Of a DNA stretch of 64,000 bases, positions 52,916 to 60,335 are shown piece by piece; the stretch's first letter is position 1; the number at the start of each line of letters is the position of its first letter. The position numbers and the translations under genes are program-made. Source of the stretch: Botrimarina colliarenosi (GTDB lineage Bacteria > Planctomycetota > Planctomycetia > Pirellulales > Lacipirellulaceae); assembly GCF_007859955.1 (NCBI RefSeq), contig NZ_SJPR01000003.1:417496-481495 (forward strand). The letters run 5' to 3'. The notes beneath the pieces are model-generated. The model saw nothing but the letters and a program-made list of their open reading frames with translations. It ran no database searches and was not told where the DNA came from.

Positions 52916-52987
52916 TCACGCAAAGGCGCGAAGGCGCAAAGAAGGCATGAATCGAAGTCCTTTGCGCCTTCGCGCCTTTGCGTGAGT
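52916..52987. repeat. Intergenic inverted repeat 12 (27-bp perfect arms)
   Basis: Arms 52916-52942 (CTCACGCAAAGGCGCGAAGG...) and 52961-52987 are perfect reverse complements over 27 nt with an 18-nt loop. It spans the gap between the prenyltransferase and ubiX genes and touches the ubiX stop codon. Confidence 0.96.
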
Positions 52988-53652
52988 CATTCCGCCCCCC
53001 AGCGTTTCACGAGCGCATTCCGTACGCCGAGCTGATCGCAGATCCGCGCCACCACGAAATCAACGAGATCGGCCAGCGACTCAACTCCGTGGTACCAGCC
53101 GGGCGACGCCGGCAGCACGACCGCGCCCGCCTCGGTCGCCTTCCGCATGTTGTCGATGTGCGTCAGCGAGACCGGCGTCTCCCGCGGCACCAGCACCAGC
53201 GGACGGCGCTCCTTAAGCTGCACCTCGGCGGCGCGTTGGATCAGGTTGCTTGCCGAGCCGACGGCGATCGCGCTGAGCGTCGTGCCGCTGCACGGGACCA
53301 AGGCCATGCCGCCTGACAGGAACGAGCCGCTCGCCATCGGGGCCATGAAGTCGTGGTGATGGAAGTAGCGGAGCGCGCCACGGGAGGGGGCTGGTTGGCG
53401 GGGCTCTCCGAGGGCTTGCGCCCCCGGCTCAGGACGTGCGAGAAACGCGACTTTTTCGGGGTTCAACGAGTCGGGGTCGAAGTGGTTGAGATCGACCTTT
53501 ATGCCGAGCTCCTGCTCAATCACCGCGGCGCCGCTGGGACTGATTGACAGATGCACGTCGCGCCCCGAACGCAACAACACCTCAAGCAGGCGGACGGCGT
53601 AAGCCGCGCCGCTCGCTCCGGTGACGCCGACGATGAGAGGAAGATCATTCAT
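52987..53652 (-). CDS. ubiX: Flavin prenyltransferase
   Basis: 221 aa, slightly longer than the usual 190-200. Makes prenylated FMN for UbiD-type decarboxylases; in this context the menaquinone precursor decarboxylation step. Motifs: VGVTGASGAAYAVRLLEVL, APMASGSFLSGGMALVPCSGTTLSAIAVG and LVLVPRETPVSLTHIDNM, with the later AGAVVLPASPGWYHG. Residues 71-91 (LARPEPGAQALGEPRQPAPSR) are a Pro-rich stretch absent from typical UbiX; its DNA resembles an intergenic hairpin core. Confidence 0.93.
   Translation of the reverse strand: MNDLPLIVGVTGASGAAYAVRLLEVLLRSGRDVHLSISPSGAAVIEQELGIKVDLNHFDPDSLNPEKVAFLARPEPGAQALGEPRQPAPSRGALRYFHHHDFMAPMASGSFLSGGMALVPCSGTTLSAIAVGSASNLIQRAAEVQLKERRPLVLVPRETPVSLTHIDNMRKATEAGAVVLPASPGWYHGVESLADLVDFVVARICDQLGVRNALVKRWGAE
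53380..53442. repeat. Hairpin-like sequence inside ubiX
   Basis: Within the ubiX frame the plus strand reads CCGAGGGCTTGCGCCCCCGG (near 53408-53427), a small hairpin with a TTGC loop. A similar hairpin, AGGGGCTTGCGCCCCT, lies in the nested repeat at about 48152-48168. It encodes the extra Pro/Ala/Gly-rich residues 71-91 and keeps the frame. Confidence 0.6.
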
Positions 53653-53658
53653 TTATCA

Positions 53659-53755
53659 TTGAACCACAAAGACACGAAGGGCACGAAGAAAGCTCGAACC
53701 CAAGCCGCTCTCAACCTCGAACACCTTTGTGTGCTTCGTGTTCTTTGTGGTTCAA
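53659..53755. repeat. Intergenic inverted repeat 13 (GAACCACAAAGACACGAAGG type)
   Basis: Left arm 53659-53689 (TTGAACCACAAAGACACGAA...) pairs with the right arm 53725-53755 (...GTTCTTTGTGGTTCAA) with a few mismatches. Located between ubiX and ubiE; the ubiE stop codon lies inside the right arm. Closely related to the outer arms of the element at 19315-19484. Confidence 0.9.
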
Positions 53756-54495
53756 ACCTTTTCCCCGACGTACAAAGTCGCAATGCCGAGCGTCAGCGGG
53801 TGGAACCGCACGTTCGACAACCCGGCGGCCGTCATCCGTTCGGTGAGTTGCTCGTACTCGTAAAAACCCTTGACGCTTTCGGGCAGGTACTCGTACGCGG
53901 CTGAGTTGTTCCGCATCACGGCCTGGCCAATGCGCGGCAGCACGTTGCGGAAGTACCAGCCGTAGAACGCCTTGAAGGGCTGCCAGCGCGGCGTGGTGAA
54001 CTCGAGGACGGCGACCTTGCCGCCCGGCTTACAGACGCGCGTCATCTCTCGGAGGCCGGCGTCGGTGTCGCTGACGTTCCGCAGCCCGAACGCCGCGGTG
54101 ACGAGCTGGTAGGTGTTGTCGTCGAACTGCAATTGGTTGGCGTCGGCTTCGACCCACTGGATGCGGCCGTTGACGCCGCGATTGGCGCCCTTCTTCTCGC
54201 CCAGCGCGAGCATCTCCGGGCAGAAGTCGGCCGCCGTGACTCGCAGCCGGCCCTTGGCGGCCCGGTCGTAGGCCAGGGCCAGGTCACCCGTCCCGGTGCA
54301 GAGGTCGAGGATTGGCGCCACGCCGAGGCGGCCCTTCAGCACCGGCGGGACGATCCGCGTCGTCCGCCACCGCCAGTAGCGATCGACGTTGCCGCTGAGT
54401 AGGTGGTTGAGCAGGTCGTATCGCGGGGCGATCTCGCCGAACATCTGCCTTACGCGATCGCCCGATTTGTCGACGGCGGTGGCGGTGTTGGGCAT
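53752..54495 (-). CDS. ubiE: Demethylmenaquinone methyltransferase
   Basis: 247 aa. SAM-dependent C-methyltransferase that completes menaquinone. Motifs: VRQMFGEIAPRYDLLNHLLSGNVDRYWRW at the N-terminus, SAM-binding ILDLCTGTGDLALAYD, DNTYQLVTAAFGLRNVSD and KPGGKVAVLEFTTP. All are typical of UbiE/MenG. Upstream gene of the minus-strand run ubiE - ubiX - UbiA-like - mqnE, in which three hairpin repeats separate the genes. Start MPNTATAVDKSG at 54495. Confidence 0.95.
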   Translation of the reverse strand: MPNTATAVDKSGDRVRQMFGEIAPRYDLLNHLLSGNVDRYWRWRTTRIVPPVLKGRLGVAPILDLCTGTGDLALAYDRAAKGRLRVTAADFCPEMLALGEKKGANRGVNGRIQWVEADANQLQFDDNTYQLVTAAFGLRNVSDTDAGLREMTRVCKPGGKVAVLEFTTPRWQPFKAFYGWYFRNVLPRIGQAVMRNNSAAYEYLPESVKGFYEYEQLTERMTAAGLSNVRFHPLTLGIATLYVGEKV

Positions 54496-54569
54496 GGGCG
54501 GGCGAGACGGGGCGGGGGACGTAGGCTGACAACCGTGGGGAAGTCCCTTAGCTTAACGGCGGACCCCTG

Positions 54570-54656
54570 GTAGGGAACGCCCTCCGCGGCGTTCCGGGGC
54601 AAGAGGTACGCGTTGTCCTGCGTAGCGCCCCGAACGCCGCGGAGGGCGTTCCCTAC
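54570..54656. repeat. Intergenic inverted repeat (TAGGGAACGCCCTCCG type, copy 2)
   Basis: Arms 54570-54600 (GTAGGGAACGCCCTCCGCGG...) and 54627-54656 are complementary over about 30 nt with one bulge. Arm sequence matches the element at 21329-21410. It lies in the divergent promoter gap between ubiE and the ComB-like gene. Confidence 0.94.
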
Positions 54657-54669
54657 GGAGAATCGACGG

Positions 54670-55431
54670 TTGTCCAACACCCTCGCCGTCCACTACCTGC
54701 CGCAATTCGTCGCCGAGACCGACCTCGCCGGCGAGACGGTCGTCGTGATCGACCTGCTGCGGGCTTCCACGACGATCTGTCAGGCGCTGGCGTCGGGCGC
54801 CCGGGACGTGACGGCTTTTTTGGAGGTCGGCGACGTGGTCCGCGCCGCCGAGGCGGAGGGGAGCCGGGAAGGGCTGATCCTCGCCGGCGAGCGGAATTGC
54901 CAGATCATCGACGGATTCGATCTCGGGAATTCGCCCGCCGAGTTCACCCCCGACGAGGTCTTCGGGCAGCGGGTCTTCTTCACGACGACCAACGGCACGC
55001 GGGCCCTGCAGCACGCCCGGCTTGCTAGCCGAGTCGTGGTGGGGGCGGTTGTGAACCTGTCGGCCGTCGTTGACGCCATCGCCGACGACCAGGCGGTCCA
55101 CCTGCTCTGCGCCGGCACCAATGGCCACGTCACGCGCGAGGACCAGCTCGCCGCCGGGGCGATTGCCCACCAGCTCCTGGCTCGCGGAGAACGCGACGTC
55201 AACGACCAGGGACGCCAGGTCCTTGGCGAGTGGCAAGAGTTGCTCACCACGGCCCGGGCCTTCGCCCGCACCACCAGCGAACAGCTGGCCCACGAGCTCC
55301 GCGACACGTCGGGCGGCAAGAATCTGTTGGCGATCGGCATGGAGGCGGACCTGGCAAGATGCGCCGCCCTCGACGCCCTGGGGGTGGTCCCGGTCTACGA
55401 CCCCGCGACCGGCCGGCTTACCCCCCTTTAG
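54670..55431 (+). CDS. comB: ComB-like 2-phosphosulfolactate phosphatase
   Basis: 253 aa, ComB fold. Motifs: VVVIDLLRASTTICQAL (catalytic start), LILAGERNCQIIDGFDLGNSPAEF and FFTTTNGTRAL, with HLLCAGTNGHVTREDQLAAG. Named after the coenzyme M enzyme of methanogens, but many bacteria without coenzyme M encode it, so the natural substrate here is unknown. Start TTG at 54670 follows the hairpin repeat; the open frame upstream is repeat sequence. Its stop codon lies in the first unit of a 20-nt tandem repeat. Confidence 0.85.
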   Translation: MSNTLAVHYLPQFVAETDLAGETVVVIDLLRASTTICQALASGARDVTAFLEVGDVVRAAEAEGSREGLILAGERNCQIIDGFDLGNSPAEFTPDEVFGQRVFFTTTNGTRALQHARLASRVVVGAVVNLSAVVDAIADDQAVHLLCAGTNGHVTREDQLAAGAIAHQLLARGERDVNDQGRQVLGEWQELLTTARAFARTTSEQLAHELRDTSGGKNLLAIGMEADLARCAALDALGVVPVYDPATGRLTPL

Positions 55432-55475
55432 CCAAGTGGGCCCCCCTTTAGCCGAGTGGGCCCCCCTCTAGTCGG
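55421..55475 (+). repeat. 20-nt tandem repeat across the comB stop codon
   Basis: Two units CCCCCCTTTAGCCAAGTGGG and CCCCCCTTTAGCCGAGTGGG (55421-55440, 55441-55460) and a partial, diverged third unit. The comB TAG stop (55429-55431) lies in the first unit. Because 20 is not a multiple of 3, changes in copy number upstream of the stop would shift the frame. Confidence 0.9.
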
Positions 55476-55513
55476 CGCGAACGCTCCGCTAGACTGGCGG
55501 GTCTAACAAGAGT

Positions 55514-55604
55514 CCCCCTCCCTCTGGTGGGGAGGGGCTAGGGGAGGGGGGAGAGTCGGGTACCCGCTTCACCCCCACCCCAACCTCCCCACCAGGGGGA
55601 GGGA
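55514..55604. repeat. Intergenic inverted repeat 14 (GGGTACC type, copy 2)
   Basis: Left arm 55514-55551 (CCCCCTCCCTCTGGTGGGGA...) pairs with the right arm 55571-55604. The loop CGGGTACCCGCTTCACCCC matches that of the element at 7316-7412 (CGGGTACCTACTTCACCCC) with two changes. Precedes glyS. Confidence 0.9.
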
Positions 55605-55647
55605 ACGACTTCCTCAAGCCTCACCTCTTAAAGCGAAGCGTCTCCCG

Positions 55648-57360
55648 ATGGAAATGGAAAAGCTGGTCTCGCTCTGCCGCCGGCGCGGCTTCCTCTTCCA
55701 GTCGAGCGAGATCTACGGCGGCCTCAACGGCTTCTGGGACTACGGCCCCCTCGGTGTGGAGCTGAAGCGCAACGTCAAAGAGGCGTGGTGGCGCGACATG
55801 GTTAGCGCCCACGACGACCTCGCGACCCTACCCGGCGCCCCGAGTCCCTACGAAATGACGGGGCTCGATTGCACCATCATCATGCACCCGCAGGTGTGGA
55901 AGGTGAGTGGGCACTTCGATTTGTTCGCCGACAAGATGCAGACTTGTCGCCAATGCAAGAAGCTGGTCAGAGCGGATCACGTTGCGGATATGACTCGCGA
56001 CGCCGAATGGGCGCAATCGTTTGCAGCGTGTTGTTTTGTGCCGAAACCAGATGGAACGATGTCGTTCAACAGCGCCGAAGCGATCAGTTGGGCGAAGACT
56101 CGAAAGCTAGGCCGCAAGCTTGCGCCAGGGCTTGCGCTTGTGCGGGATCCAGAGGTTACGATGTCGTGGCTCGCTGAGGATATCGAGAACGAGTCGGTAA
56201 CGCCGGCGACGCTGACACTGCCGCTCGTTCTCAGCTACATGGCGACGGCACAGAAGAACGAGACCGGCTTGCAGACGCCCTGCCCGCATTGCGGTGGCGA
56301 TCTGACCGAGCCGCGTGACTTCAATTTGATGTTCGAGAGCCACGCCGGCGCTCTGCAGAGTGACGAGAACAAGGTCTTCCTCCGCCCCGAGACCGCTCAG
56401 GGCATCTTCGTCAACTTCAAGAACGTCATCGACTCGAGCCGTGTGAAGGTGCCGGTAGGCATCGCACAGATCGGCAAGAGCTTCCGGAACGAGATCACGC
56501 CGCGGAACTTCACGTTCCGGTCGCGCGAATTCGAGCAGATGGAGATCGAGTTCTTCTGTCATCCCAGCCAGTCGGCCGACTGGTACAAGTTCTGGCGCGA
56601 TCGCCGGATGAAGTGGTGGCAGGAAATCGGCCTGGCTGGCGAGCGGCTCATCCTCCGCGACCATCATGCCGACGAGCTGTCGCACTACTCGACTGGCACC
56701 GCCGATATCGAGTACGCCTTCCCGTTCCTCCCTGAGGGCGAGTACGGCGAGTTGGAGGGGATCGCCCACCGCGGCGACTTCGACCTCCGTAGCCATATGG
56801 AAGGAAAGCTCGACCCCAACAGCTGCCCCCTCGAGGTGCAGAAGGGCGAGGACGGCAAGCCGCTCCACAAGGGGAGTGGCCGCGACCTCACCTACCGCGA
56901 CGACATTACCAACGAGCGGTTTACGCCGCACGTGATCGAGCCCTCCGCCGGCGCCGACCGGGGGACGCTCGCGCTGCTCTGCGAGGCGTACCACGAGGAC
57001 ACCGCTCCCGACGATAAGGGCAAAGAGCAGACGCGCGTCGTGATGAAGTTCCACCCGCGGATCGCCCCGATCAAGGCGGCCGTCTTCCCGCTGGTGAAGA
57101 AGGACGGCATGCCGGAAGTCGCGCAGGACCTGTACCGCGCGCTGAAGAAGAAGTTCCCGGCGTTCTACGACGAGAAGGGCGCCGTCGGCCGCCGCTACCG
57201 CCGCCAGGACGAAGCGGGCACGCCGTACTGCATCACGGTCGATGGCCAGACGCTGCAGGACCAAACGGTCACGATGCGCGACCGCGACACGCTCGAGCAG
57301 GTGCGGCTGAAGCTCGACGACGTCGTGGCCGAGGTCGAACGCCGCGTGACGGGGGAGTGA
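55648..57360 (+). CDS. glyS: Glycyl-tRNA synthetase, single-chain (alpha2) type
   Basis: 570 aa class II synthetase. Motifs: RRRGFLFQSSEIYGGLNGFWDYGPLGVELK, NLMFESHAGALQ, KVFLRPETAQGIFVNFKNV, the FRNEITPRNFTFRSREFEQMEIEFF motif 2 region, and VIEPSAGADRGTLALLCEAY (motif 3). A zinc-binding part has C-x2-C (TCRQCK) and CPHCGG with about 110 extra residues between them. That stretch (about 55920-56230) is clearly AT-richer with different codon choice, suggesting insertion or replacement. The C-terminal anticodon-binding domain (KAAVFPLVKKDGMPEVAQDLYRALKKK ... GTPYCITVDGQTLQDQTVTMRDRDT) is normal. Confidence 0.95.
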   Translation: MEMEKLVSLCRRRGFLFQSSEIYGGLNGFWDYGPLGVELKRNVKEAWWRDMVSAHDDLATLPGAPSPYEMTGLDCTIIMHPQVWKVSGHFDLFADKMQTCRQCKKLVRADHVADMTRDAEWAQSFAACCFVPKPDGTMSFNSAEAISWAKTRKLGRKLAPGLALVRDPEVTMSWLAEDIENESVTPATLTLPLVLSYMATAQKNETGLQTPCPHCGGDLTEPRDFNLMFESHAGALQSDENKVFLRPETAQGIFVNFKNVIDSSRVKVPVGIAQIGKSFRNEITPRNFTFRSREFEQMEIEFFCHPSQSADWYKFWRDRRMKWWQEIGLAGERLILRDHHADELSHYSTGTADIEYAFPFLPEGEYGELEGIAHRGDFDLRSHMEGKLDPNSCPLEVQKGEDGKPLHKGSGRDLTYRDDITNERFTPHVIEPSAGADRGTLALLCEAYHEDTAPDDKGKEQTRVVMKFHPRIAPIKAAVFPLVKKDGMPEVAQDLYRALKKKFPAFYDEKGAVGRRYRRQDEAGTPYCITVDGQTLQDQTVTMRDRDTLEQVRLKLDDVVAEVERRVTGE

Positions 57361-57454
57361 GCCGCAGATACGCGCAGATGAGCACGGATGTCGCTTGGCG
57401 GGTTGACTCAATTCACCAAGACGCATCCGCGATCATCTGCGTCCATCCGCGGCT
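57360..57454. repeat. Intergenic inverted repeat 15 (CCGCAGATACGCGCAGATG type)
   Basis: Left arm 57360-57390 (AGCCGCAGATACGCGCAGAT...) and right arm 57424-57454 (...CATCTGCGTCCATCCGCGGCT) are complementary with several mismatches. It overlaps the last base of glyS and fills the gap to the convergent zinc-ribbon gene. Confidence 0.82.
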
Positions 57455-57462
57455 AATTCTTC

Positions 57463-58206
57463 TCACCGCAGCCGCGAGGCGAGGTGGTCGAGCTGCCCGC
57501 GCAGGTTGCCCACGAGCATCTCGGGCGAGGCGTCGCGGGCGATGTCGGCGTAGAACGACGCGGCGCTCGGGTGATTGCGGCTGGCCGATTCTTCGGCGGT
57601 GCGGCGCATCCGGCGTAACTCATCGTGCATCTGCGACAGCTTGCCGGCCGCCTGCCGCGCCGCGTTCCACAGCGACGAGAGCAGCTGCAAGAGGCCGATA
57701 ATCAGCAGGCCTTGCCCACCGAGCGCCGCGGCGACGGCCGGGTTCCAGAGCTCGGAGCGGCCGCCAACGAGCGACCACGCGCCAAGACCCATCCCGAGCC
57801 CCAGGCAGCCGGCTCCGAGCGAAGTGATCAGCCAAGCGGTGAGCTGTCCCCGCGTCGAGTAAGCGGCGGAGATGGTCGGCGTTGACCGGACGACGGACGC
57901 CGGTCGCTTGACCGGCGCCGCGTGGTGGTGGGGCGGGGCGAGCGCCTCCGCCAGCGGCGTGTGGGCGACATCGACACGGAACGTGCGGGCCGCTTCGCCG
58001 GCGCTGATCGTCGCGTGGGCCGAGCGGAGGGTGCGGTAGATCGAACGCCGCGCTTCGTCGCCGTCGTCATCTGCGTCGTCGGTGGCCGCTGTCGGTTGCG
58101 ACTCCGACGCCGACGGCGAAGTACGCTGGCAGCGCCCGCAGCGGGGCCCGTTGGCGCCGGGAGGGCCGAGGGCTGGCGTTTCTTGCTGGCAGTGGCGGCA
58201 CCACAT
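57463..58206 (-). CDS. Zinc-ribbon membrane protein with C-terminal coiled coil
   Basis: 247 aa. N-terminal zinc-ribbon (MWCRHCQQETPALGPPGANG, then CGRC), acidic linker (ATDDADDDGDEARR), two membrane helices (QLTAWLITSLGAGCLGLGMGLGAW and AAALGGQGLLIIGLLQLLSSL) and a helical tail (KLSQMHDELRRMRRTAEESAS). This layout recurs in planctomycete genomes by recollection, without known function. Convergent with glyS. Confidence 0.65.
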   Translation of the reverse strand: MWCRHCQQETPALGPPGANGPRCGRCQRTSPSASESQPTAATDDADDDGDEARRSIYRTLRSAHATISAGEAARTFRVDVAHTPLAEALAPPHHHAAPVKRPASVVRSTPTISAAYSTRGQLTAWLITSLGAGCLGLGMGLGAWSLVGGRSELWNPAVAAALGGQGLLIIGLLQLLSSLWNAARQAAGKLSQMHDELRRMRRTAEESASRNHPSAASFYADIARDASPEMLVGNLRGQLDHLASRLR

Positions 58207-58299
58207 GGCGGATCGACTCGCTGACGAAAGGAAGCGGCTTCGTCGTCTGTCGTCGGCGCTGCGGCGCGCGAAACTTTAACGGTTGCGCCGACGAGCCGG

Positions 58300-59292
58300 C
58301 TACGCTTGCGCTTGTAGCTGCGCCTTCACGGCCGCTAGCAGCGCGGTGCGGGTCTCGGCGATCGTGCCGCGATAGCGGACGCCTGCCGCCTTGGCGTGGC
58401 CGCCGCCGCCGAATTTTTCCGCCACCGGTCGCACGTCGACAACGCTGCGGCTGCGGAGGCTGCACTTGGTCAGCCCGGGTTCCATCGCTGCGATCAAGAC
58501 CGCGACCTCGACCCCCTCGACGCTCAGCAGCCGATTCACCACGTCCTCGGTGTCCGCCTGCGCGGCGCCGGTCGCGTCAAAATCCTCGTCGGTTGCTTGG
58601 CCGAAGGCGACGCGGCCGTCAATCTCGAGCGAGAGGCTCTCCATGATGCGGCCGTGTAGCCGGACGCGGGCGGCCGTGTTGCGGTCGTAGAGTTTCTGGA
58701 AGAGGTCCGATGGGTTCGCGCCCGCTTCGACAAGCTGGGCGATCGTGCGGTAAGTGGTCGGCGTCACCGACGGGAAGCGGAACCAGCCGGTATCGGTCGC
58801 GATCGCGGCGAAGAGCGGCGACGCCGCCTTGGGCGAGAGCTCGACTCCTAGGGCCCCGGTCGCCTCGACGATGAGGCGGCCAGTCGCCTCGGCCGTGTCG
58901 TCTTTCAGGACGATCGCGTCGAGGTCGTCGCCGCTCTGGTGGTGGTCGATCACGCAGCGCTGGGCGGGGGTTGTCCGGATCACGTCCGCCATCGCGCCGA
59001 GCTGGCCCCACGCGCTGGTGTCGCACACGATGTGGGCGTCGGCCTGATGGACTTCGCTGACGGAGACGCCCTCACCGAGGACTTCAACGCGTCCCTCGGG
59101 GTCGAGGAAGCGGATGTGCTCGGGCGGCGCGTCGGCGTTGATGATCCGCACCCGCTTGCCGAGCGCCTCGAGGGCGTAGAGGAGCCCCAGCTCGCTGCCG
59201 ACCGCGTCGCAGTCGGCGCGGGTGTGGGTCGTGAGGGCGAACGAATCGCACTCGGCGACGAGCTTGCGGAGCGGGGTCCAGTCGATTGGCAT
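58300..59292 (-). CDS. NrnA-like DHH phosphoesterase
   Basis: 330 aa. DHH/DHHA1 family, similar to bifunctional oligoribonuclease / PAP phosphatase NrnA. Metal-site motifs: THTRADCDAVGSELGL (DxDA variant DCDAVGS), CDTSAWGQL, VIDHHQSGDD, and ATDTGWFRF. The C-terminal GGGGHAKAAGVRY is the DHHA1 glycine loop. Degrades short RNA oligomers or removes 3'-phosphate from pAp. ATG 59292 is used; GTG 59316 would add eight residues. Confidence 0.9.
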   Translation of the reverse strand: MPIDWTPLRKLVAECDSFALTTHTRADCDAVGSELGLLYALEALGKRVRIINADAPPEHIRFLDPEGRVEVLGEGVSVSEVHQADAHIVCDTSAWGQLGAMADVIRTTPAQRCVIDHHQSGDDLDAIVLKDDTAEATGRLIVEATGALGVELSPKAASPLFAAIATDTGWFRFPSVTPTTYRTIAQLVEAGANPSDLFQKLYDRNTAARVRLHGRIMESLSLEIDGRVAFGQATDEDFDATGAAQADTEDVVNRLLSVEGVEVAVLIAAMEPGLTKCSLRSRSVVDVRPVAEKFGGGGHAKAAGVRYRGTIAETRTALLAAVKAQLQAQA

Positions 59293-59310
59293 GGTGGCTT
59301 GGTTTAAGTC

Positions 59311-59340
59311 AAACACGGAGGCGCCGAGGGCTCTGTGGTT
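59311..59340. repeat. Half-copy of an ACGGAG / TGTGGTT repeat
   Basis: AAACACGGAGGCGCCGAGGG then CTCTGTGGTTAA: a short remnant resembling the outer arms of the element at 48043-48226. It lies between the DHH gene and ribF. Possibly a decayed element. Confidence 0.5.
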
Positions 59341-60289
59341 AATAAGTTGTGTTAGTGACGATGGCCTGGGCGGCGGCGATGTCTAGTTTGATTTGTTCTA
59401 CCAATTCATCGGCGGAGGCGAAGGCGCGTACGTCCCGCAATCGCTCGAGGAAGTCAACCTCCAGAGGGCGCCCGTAGACTCTTTCATCGCAGCCGATGAG
59501 GTGGGCTTCGACCTTGGCGTGGAGGTCATCGAAGGTCGGATTGGCGCCGATGTTCACCGCCGCGGGCCAGATCGCCGTGGGGCCGTCGCGTCCGACCAGC
59601 CGCCCAACGCCGGCGTAAACCCCCTCGGCGGGAAGGATCGTGTCGATCCCCTCCAGGTTGGCGGTAGGGATGCCCATCTTCGCGCCGCGGCCGGCGCCGT
59701 GCGTGACAATGCCGCGAATACGGTAGGGCGCCGTCAACATCGCCGCCGCCCGGCCGAGATCGCCGGTCTCGCCGATCAAGCGACGGATCCGCGAGCTGCT
59801 CAGCAGCTCACCCGCCTCGTTGGTTGGTTCGACCACGTCGAGCGTCATGCCCGCCTCCGCGGCGAACTCGCCGAGCAGCCGGACGTCGCCCTCACGGTTG
59901 TGGCCGAAATAGAAGTTAGGGCCCTCGACCAGCGCGCGGGCCGCCATCGTGTCGCGGAGCACCAAGTCGAAGAACTCACGCGCTGAAAGCCGCAGCAGCG
60001 CCTCGTCGGTCGGGTAGGCGACAACGCGGTCGACGCCCAGCTTCGCCAGCAGCTCGGCCTTCCGTTCGGTCCAGGTGAGTGGCGGCGGGCAGTCGTGCGG
60101 CCGGAGGACGCGGACCGGGTGGGGATCGAACGTAAAAACGACGGCCGGACCGCTGATCTCCTTAGCCCTTTGGATCAGCCGCTCGATGAGTCGTGCATGC
60201 CCTCGATGCACGCCATCGAAGTTGCCAATCGCCACAGCGCCGCCACGGGCGTCGGGCGGCAGATCATTGAGGTGGCGGGTGATTTGCAA
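59339..60289 (-). CDS. ribF: Bifunctional riboflavin kinase / FAD synthetase
   Basis: 316 aa. N-terminal FAD synthetase nucleotidyltransferase domain (GNFDGVHRGHARLIERLI; FDPHPVRVLRP; NFYFGHNREGDVRLL; SSSRIRRLI) and C-terminal riboflavin kinase domain (GRGAKMGIPTANLEG, with ANIGANPTFDD). Both active sites look complete. Makes FMN and FAD; prenylated-FMN-dependent menaquinone steps in the nearby cluster also need FMN. Short palindrome copy B lies 47 bp upstream. Confidence 0.96.
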   Translation of the reverse strand: MQITRHLNDLPPDARGGAVAIGNFDGVHRGHARLIERLIQRAKEISGPAVVFTFDPHPVRVLRPHDCPPPLTWTERKAELLAKLGVDRVVAYPTDEALLRLSAREFFDLVLRDTMAARALVEGPNFYFGHNREGDVRLLGEFAAEAGMTLDVVEPTNEAGELLSSSRIRRLIGETGDLGRAAAMLTAPYRIRGIVTHGAGRGAKMGIPTANLEGIDTILPAEGVYAGVGRLVGRDGPTAIWPAAVNIGANPTFDDLHAKVEAHLIGCDERVYGRPLEVDFLERLRDVRAFASADELVEQIKLDIAAAQAIVTNTTY

Positions 60290-60335
60290 AGCGGGAGGGA
60301 CGAGTCGTTAGGGGCAGGGGACGAGCGGAGTGTGT

